From contig JANXDZ010000001.1 of the NCBI GenBank assembly GCA_025059075.1, positions 275,971-339,970 of the forward strand: a stretch of DNA of 64,000 nucleotides. Direction: 5' to 3'. Each line of letters opens with the position of its first letter. Position 1 is the first letter of the stretch. Below the pieces are notes generated by a model, which made no database searches, was not told the DNA's origin, and saw nothing but the letters and a program-made list of their open reading frames with translations. This DNA comes from Sulfolobales archaeon. Its GTDB lineage: Archaea > Thermoproteota > Thermoprotei_A > Sulfolobales > Desulfurococcaceae. Position numbers and translations under genes: made by a program. Below are positions 59,624-64,000 of the stretch, one piece after another.

Positions 59624-60829
59624 CTATATGCTAGATAACTTCCTCTTAGCATAGATGAGTGATAAAAGTCTCCCAATGCATGATGCTACGAATACCGACT
59701 GCATTGCAGTAAGACTTATGGAGGCTATGGATGCTCCAAGTCTAGAAGCTAGCGCTGCCGACAAGTTATTAGCTATCCCTATAGTTGATAGAAGGTATAA
59801 CCTATTGGATTCCCTGGGTAAATAAAGGTTATATACACTAGTCATTAAGTTAAACCCGCTCCAGCTGAGCCCTGAGTAAAAGTTCATTAATGCTTGAGAA
59901 ACCATAGTAGAAGACATGAGGAAGACTACGGGCACAAAAGATATGGGTATAATGCTGTAAATAAATGTATTCCTAGGGTTAAGCCTATGGGATACTTTGC
60001 TTAAGATATAGCTACCTAAGGCTAGCGCAAACGTATTGAGTATATTGTTTATAGATATCCAGACTTCGCTGCCTCCAAACACCATGATCAAATAATAATT
60101 CCATAGAGCTGCAGGCAAGTTTACTGCAAACATAAACATAGTCATAAGTGAAGCATAGCTCCTTAAATTAACGTCATCAAATACTTCCTTAAACCCATTG
60201 ATAAAAGTCTTAAAGTTTACTACTGTAGATCTGCGGACGTTAAGATCTTTAATAAGCATGAGCAGTCCAGCTGAAGCAATAGCTGAAACCATTGATAAGC
60301 CATAGCATACTCTATAGCTATGCAAAGATATACCTATGGAATTAAATACAACAGTCGCCGTTAAAAGACTCACAGATGATGATGCAGTTACATAAGTATT
60401 TAACTTACTGAATACCTTAACAGAGAGATCTCTTGGAACCATGTCAGCTATGGTGTCAGATGAAGCTAGGCCTCCCATAGCTCCTGAGAGTTGTGCTAAA
60501 GCAACGCATGTGTAGAATAAATAGCGACTTCCTTCAACTAAGTCCATGAACCCGATTAAACTCCACAGTACAGCATTTAAACTAATGAAAGTTCTCCAAA
60601 GCATTAATCTTTTATTCCTAAACCTATGTAGTAAGTAGAGGCCGTTGAAGTTCCCTAAAGCGATCATCGCTATGTTTAGTGAAGTTACATTCCCAAGGTC
60701 TTCTACTTCAAAGTTAAGTACTCTAATGGCATATGATTGGTAGAAAACTGTTGACATTGTTGTAGAAAAACTGTAAAAGACTGAGTAGAGAAGCCACGTT
60801 TTATAGTATTTAACGGTGCGGTCATCCAT
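59624..60829 (-). CDS. MFS-type membrane transporter
   Basis: This 401-residue polytopic protein has about twelve hydrophobic segments in two halves. A short basic loop between helices 2 and 3 (LLHRFRNKRLMLWR) and another between the halves (IKDLNVRRS) fit the major facilitator fold. Substrate and direction are unknown. The start is ATG 60829, with GAGGG just upstream. It follows the MscS-like gene by 24 bases and may be the last gene of that transcript. Confidence 0.75.
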   Translation of the reverse strand: MDDRTVKYYKTWLLYSVFYSFSTTMSTVFYQSYAIRVLNFEVEDLGNVTSLNIAMIALGNFNGLYLLHRFRNKRLMLWRTFISLNAVLWSLIGFMDLVEGSRYLFYTCVALAQLSGAMGGLASSDTIADMVPRDLSVKVFSKLNTYVTASSSVSLLTATVVFNSIGISLHSYRVCYGLSMVSAIASAGLLMLIKDLNVRRSTVVNFKTFINGFKEVFDDVNLRSYASLMTMFMFAVNLPAALWNYYLIMVFGGSEVWISINNILNTFALALGSYILSKVSHRLNPRNTFIYSIIPISFVPVVFLMSSTMVSQALMNFYSGLSWSGFNLMTSVYNLYLPRESNRLYLLSTIGIANNLSAALASRLGASIASISLTAMQSVFVASCIGRLLSLIYAKRKLSSI

Positions 60830-60853
60830 GTGCCCTCACTAGCGCACTCTTCC

Positions 60854-61615
60854 TTAAGCTTTAATTGAGGCATCTGAAATCCTCTTTAGCAACTCTCTTT
60901 CTAAAGACTCAATAACTCTACCCACTTTTCTATAGTTAACTACGTATAAGCTTACTTCAAACACCATACTATTGTCTTTAATACCTAAGTACGTTACGTC
61001 AGGCTCTAGCGCTAGCTCAGCCTTAATGCAGTCTATTGCTTCAGCAATAGCTATCCTTGATTCTTCAATGCTATGGTTTGTAGGCACACGTATAGTTACT
61101 CTACTCAGTATTCCTAATGGAGTAGCTTTGTTAATTAATACTGCGTTTAACATCCTAGTGTATGGAACGAAGACTCTCTCTAGCTTCATTGTTTCACCCA
61201 CTATTCCCAGACTCTCAAGATCTAATACTCTAATCGTTATGCCATCAATCTCAATCCAATCCCCTCTTTTTACAATGTTCTTTGCTCTAACGTAGAATTC
61301 TGAGCCAACATTCCTTAATGCATCAAATAACATTACTACTATGGCTAGTCCCACTAGCAGTATGAGCATTGAAAACAATTGTACTTCTGGAGCTAGTATT
61401 GCAGCTGCAGCTATTCCAGCCACGAAGTACATAGATACCTTGAGTGTCTCAGTTATTCTCGCTAAGTACTCTGATTCCACGCCTTTAGCAATTGCTCTCA
61501 AGATCCTTGAGGAAGCTTTATAGATCGCATACACCATCACAACTACTATGCCGGCGGCAATAAACCTATATGTTAGTGCCATGATCGCTGAGGCCACTAC
61601 GCTCCAGTCAATCAA
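60854..61615 (-). CDS. MscS-family mechanosensitive channel-like protein
   Basis: This 253-residue protein has three N-terminal helices (about 8-28, 55-75 and 80-103), a beta domain with VKRGDWIEIDGITIRVLDLE (the MscS sequence turn), and a C-terminal alpha/beta domain. It should open on membrane tension and release ions. The start is TTG 61615, with GGTGA 6 bases upstream overlapping the TrkA-like stop codon, so the two are coupled. Confidence 0.88.
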   Translation of the reverse strand: MIDWSVVASAIMALTYRFIAAGIVVVMVYAIYKASSRILRAIAKGVESEYLARITETLKVSMYFVAGIAAAAILAPEVQLFSMLILLVGLAIVVMLFDALRNVGSEFYVRAKNIVKRGDWIEIDGITIRVLDLESLGIVGETMKLERVFVPYTRMLNAVLINKATPLGILSRVTIRVPTNHSIEESRIAIAEAIDCIKAELALEPDVTYLGIKDNSMVFEVSLYVVNYRKVGRVIESLERELLKRISDASIKA

Positions 61616-61621
61616 TGATAC

Positions 61622-62353
61622 TCACCCATAGGGCCTTGTTGAAGCTCTAAGTGATTCAGCAAAGCTTCTCGCTAAAGTTTCTTCATGTCTCCTAAATAGT
61701 TTCTCTACATCCATGGATGCTTCATAAACTTCGCTTTCAATACCCGTTAACAATATTATGTCACCAGCATTTAATTCCACTGAGTCATCGCTAATCACTT
61801 TCCCAAGTCTATCAATAGCCATTAAATGAATGCTCTTACTTCTTAAAGCACTCTTAAGTTCTCCTAACTTTACCCCCAGTATGCTTCTTCTAGCTAGTCT
61901 AACTACAGCAAGAGTTAGATTCACTATGCTCAGAGGCTTTACATAAACCCACTTGTCCATACTTAGTGAAGCTGCGATATTTTGAGATACATAGCTATCT
62001 ATATCTATTACATAGTCAGCTCCCTCCTTCACTAATAGATCTCTGTTTGCAGAGTTATTCAACAGTGATATGACTAGAGGTATTCCAATAGACCTTAAGG
62101 CCTTAACTACTGATATATTGATTGAGTCATTATCTAAGGCAGCTATTCCAACGTCATATTCCTTGAATTCATCGATTGCATAAATTTTCTCGGGGAGAGG
62201 GCCCCCTATGAATTCAACTCCCATGGCTTTAGAGGCTAGTGCTGCTTCTTCATCAAGACTCACCACTGCTACATGTGGTTTAGGTACAAGCACCTGTATA
62301 CAATTTAGAACTCTTGCTACAGTACTTCTACTTACAGCGGCAAGGATTTTCAT
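61622..62353 (-). CDS. TrkA/RCK-type regulatory protein
   Basis: This 243-residue protein has an N-terminal Rossmann-like RCK_N domain and a C-terminal TrkA_C/RCK_C domain from about residue 165 (LKSKSIHLMAI-like strand, then ELNAGDIILLTG). Such proteins gate potassium channels or transporters by binding nucleotides. The Gly-rich dinucleotide loop is weak (VSRSTVARVLN), so ligand binding may be altered. It sits between the GT-like gene (3 bases) and the MscS-like gene (6 bases), which makes the channel the likely partner. Confidence 0.75.
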   Translation of the reverse strand: MKILAAVSRSTVARVLNCIQVLVPKPHVAVVSLDEEAALASKAMGVEFIGGPLPEKIYAIDEFKEYDVGIAALDNDSINISVVKALRSIGIPLVISLLNNSANRDLLVKEGADYVIDIDSYVSQNIAASLSMDKWVYVKPLSIVNLTLAVVRLARRSILGVKLGELKSALRSKSIHLMAIDRLGKVISDDSVELNAGDIILLTGIESEVYEASMDVEKLFRRHEETLARSFAESLRASTRPYG

Positions 62354-62356
62354 ACT

Positions 62357-63076
62357 TCATGCAGCCTCAATTCTTTTTAAGTACTCTTCAGCTCTATTTC
62401 TACTTATGGTGTTTCTCTGTAAAGCTATTTCGACGGCCTTTCTAGCAAGATCTTTTACAAAAGTTTTTTCAAACCCCTTTACATAGTCTATGGTGCTATC
62501 TATGCATGAATTATTTTCAACTACTAATGCTTCCTCCCTTAAGTTTATTGCTGCTAATTGCTCTATGCTCCACATAGAGTATGGAGTAGTTGTAAAGAAC
62601 TTGCGTAATCCAACAATTATGGAGTATGAGGGATACAGCATGCTCTGTGTAATGCCTAGCTCCCCTAAAATGTCTTGGAGAAAGCTCCTATATACATTAG
62701 TAAAGTCTGTGTTTGTCTGAGGCTTTGATAAATGCAGTAAAGTTTCTCCAGATAGTACTTTAGCTACAGCATTACTTATTGAATCTATGGAGAAACACGA
62801 AGTATCTCCATTGATTACAACGATTACTGGACTCGTAACTAAGTTTACTCCAGATAATATAGCTTTACCTCTACAATATGGTGGTTCAGAGTGGAAAGCA
62901 GGAATATCCATTAACTGCTTAAAAGCTCCTAGTCCATAGTAAACGATGTACGTATCTACAACACTTATCGAATCCTCAATAGACTTATATATGTGCTTAA
63001 CATTGCGCACTCCCTTTTCTGTAGCTAAGTAAATTATTAATGATACTTTGCCTCTACTTTTAAGAGCAAAGACCAA
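62357..63076 (-). CDS. GT-A-fold glycosyltransferase-like protein of unknown function
   Basis: This 239-residue protein has a GT-A-like first half: an early KVSLIIYLATEKG strand-helix, PVIVVINGDTS with the acidic NGD at 89-91 where glycosyltransferases carry DxD, and an alpha-helical end. It lacks membrane helices and clear QxxRW or other signatures. It could be a soluble glycosyl- or nucleotidyltransferase-like protein. The start is TTG 63076. It is first in the tight cluster with the TrkA-like, MscS-like and MFS genes, an unusual association. Confidence 0.55.
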   Translation of the reverse strand: MVFALKSRGKVSLIIYLATEKGVRNVKHIYKSIEDSISVVDTYIVYYGLGAFKQLMDIPAFHSEPPYCRGKAILSGVNLVTSPVIVVINGDTSCFSIDSISNAVAKVLSGETLLHLSKPQTNTDFTNVYRSFLQDILGELGITQSMLYPSYSIIVGLRKFFTTTPYSMWSIEQLAAINLREEALVVENNSCIDSTIDYVKGFEKTFVKDLARKAVEIALQRNTISRNRAEEYLKRIEAA

Positions 63077-63258
63077 GTTCCTCTACCACAGTTGCTATAA
63101 CTCTACAAGCTTTTATACCGTAATCCAATGGACTGATCACTTTACGGTTACCCAAGCCACACTATTTAGGCATGGGGGAAGTCAGTGGTTAGCAAAGTAT
63201 TTAATTCATATGTCCCTTAATCTTTATCGTTAAGCGGGTAAAGTAAAGGGGGGAAACT

Positions 63259-64000
63259 ATGTCTTTAAGCGATGCTATAGTAGTTAAAGACTTAGTCAAA
63301 GTATATCCAGGTGGAGTTAGGGGAGCCGACGGCGTTTCATTCACTGTTAAGAGAGGGGAGATATATGGATTAATAGGCCCCAATGGAGCTGGGAAGACCA
63401 CTGTGCTAAGAATATTAGCTACCGTACTTCAACCAACTAGTGGTTCAGCTAGAATATTTGAATATGATGTAGTTAAGCAACCTGAGGAAGTTAGAAAAAC
63501 AATATCCTACTTACCTGAAGAAGCTGGTGCATACAAGTACTTGAGTGGAGAGGAATACCTAGAGTTTATTGCAAAGCTATATTCTAGTTCAGAAAATGAA
63601 GCGAGGGAAATGAAGAAGCTTGGTGCAGAGATCAGTGGGCTTAGCAATAGATTGAGAGACAAAGTAAGGACTTATAGCAAGGGAATGTTGAGAAGGCTCT
63701 TAGTGGCGAGAGCAATAATGGTTAAACCCAAGGTGGCTATACTCGACGAACCTACTAGTGGGCTTGACGTAGTTAATGCAGTTGTAGTAAGGGACATCAT
63801 TAAGAAAGCCGTAAGGGAGTGGAGTATAACGGTGCTGTTAAGCAGCCACAACATGCTTGAAGTAGAGTATCTATGCAGCAGGATAGCAATGATTCATCAA
63901 GGTAAGATCATTGCTGAAGGAGCTCCCAAGCAGCTATTAGAAGATCATGGAGTAGATAACTTGGAGGAGCTATTTGTGAGGCTGACTGGTGGAAGAACGT
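63259..64000 (+). CDS. ABC transporter ATPase (ABC-2/CcmA type), partial
   Basis: This gene is cut by the window end; 247 residues are visible from ATG 63259, which has a G-run 5 bases upstream. The Walker A motif is GPNGAGKTT, the signature is YSKGMLRRL, and Walker B is VAILDEPTSGLD with a following SSHN switch histidine. The SKGM signature is typical of exporters working with ABC-2-type permeases (drug, lipid or polysaccharide export). The permease is expected just downstream, outside the window. Confidence 0.93.
   Translation, partial: MSLSDAIVVKDLVKVYPGGVRGADGVSFTVKRGEIYGLIGPNGAGKTTVLRILATVLQPTSGSARIFEYDVVKQPEEVRKTISYLPEEAGAYKYLSGEEYLEFIAKLYSSSENEAREMKKLGAEISGLSNRLRDKVRTYSKGMLRRLLVARAIMVKPKVAILDEPTSGLDVVNAVVVRDIIKKAVREWSITVLLSSHNMLEVEYLCSRIAMIHQGKIIAEGAPKQLLEDHGVDNLEELFVRLTGGRT

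Noticed and set aside
1..64000. CRISPR array, cas genes, toxin-antitoxin pairs or complete insertion sequences
   Set aside because: No regularly spaced direct repeats, no Cas motifs and no intact transposase were seen on either strand.

Overview
The window looks like a chromosomal segment of a thermophilic or hyperthermophilic crenarchaeon (phylum Thermoproteota). The support is a short XPF nuclease without a helicase domain, an Sm-like protein next to ribosomal protein L37e, A-type ATP synthase subunit D next to a UPF0216 protein, FEN1, NOB1, Trm5, isopentenyl phosphate kinase, a DUF357-cytidylyltransferase fusion, a tRNA without encoded CCA, and many GTG/TTG starts preceded by GGTG-type ribosome binding sites. 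I cannot name the genus; Thermofilales or Desulfurococcales-like relatives are plausible.

Layout. 39-8537 is a glycerol/dihydroxyacetone region. It holds a three-gene glycerol-3-phosphate dehydrogenase module (GlpA with a C-terminal [2Fe-2S] domain, an FAD oxidoreductase, a DUF1667 protein), glycerol kinase, a glycerol facilitator, the PTS-type dihydroxyacetone kinase subunits DhaL, DhaM and DhaK, and a lone HPr-like phosphocarrier. 8714-14220 has a very large FtsX/MacB-type permease with its ATPase, and a second FAD/[2Fe-2S] oxidoreductase. 14332-27319 is mostly single housekeeping or accessory genes: a PMT-like mannosyltransferase, an aminopropyltransferase, an AsnRS-like paralogue, HD and DHH phosphoesterases, AtpD, XPF, a FAD-synthase-like enzyme, a sugar-isomerase-like protein and ThiL, plus an unlisted 47-residue coiled-coil gene.

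27309-31941 is rich in membrane proteins: a GT2 glycosyltransferase, an unknown three-gene membrane cluster, a PfpI/DJ-1 protein and a TM-helix-repeat protein. 32109-43680 combines PreA-like, CTP synthase and amidohydrolase genes with XdhC and a three-subunit molybdenum hydroxylase. A likely decayed IS200/IS605 remnant lies between XdhC and the hydroxylase genes. 43683-47105 has SufB/SufC, an MDP-1 phosphatase and MoaA, which makes the cofactor the hydroxylase needs.

47106-49713 is gene-poor, contains an orphan DNA methyltransferase, and abuts the 3' end of a tRNA-Arg(UCU), so it may be a degraded integrated element. 49957-58684 is core information processing and metabolism (NSUN6-like, NOB1, NAD kinase, Trm5, Pcm, FEN1, IPK, a site-2-protease-like protein). 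58913-63076 ends with a metallo-beta-lactamase-fold protein and a tight minus-strand cluster of an MFS carrier, an MscS-like channel, a TrkA-like protein and a glycosyltransferase-like protein. The window closes inside an ABC-2-type ATPase gene.

How the genes work together. Glycerol can enter through GlpF and be phosphorylated by GlpK, and the GlpA module can oxidise glycerol 3-phosphate to DHAP. In parallel, free dihydroxyacetone can be phosphorylated by DhaK-DhaL using phosphate relayed through DhaM and HPr. Enzyme I, which must start that relay from PEP, is not in the window. The strongest unusual story is this partial phosphotransferase relay in a crenarchaeon, together with promoter-proximal palindromes that look like operators.
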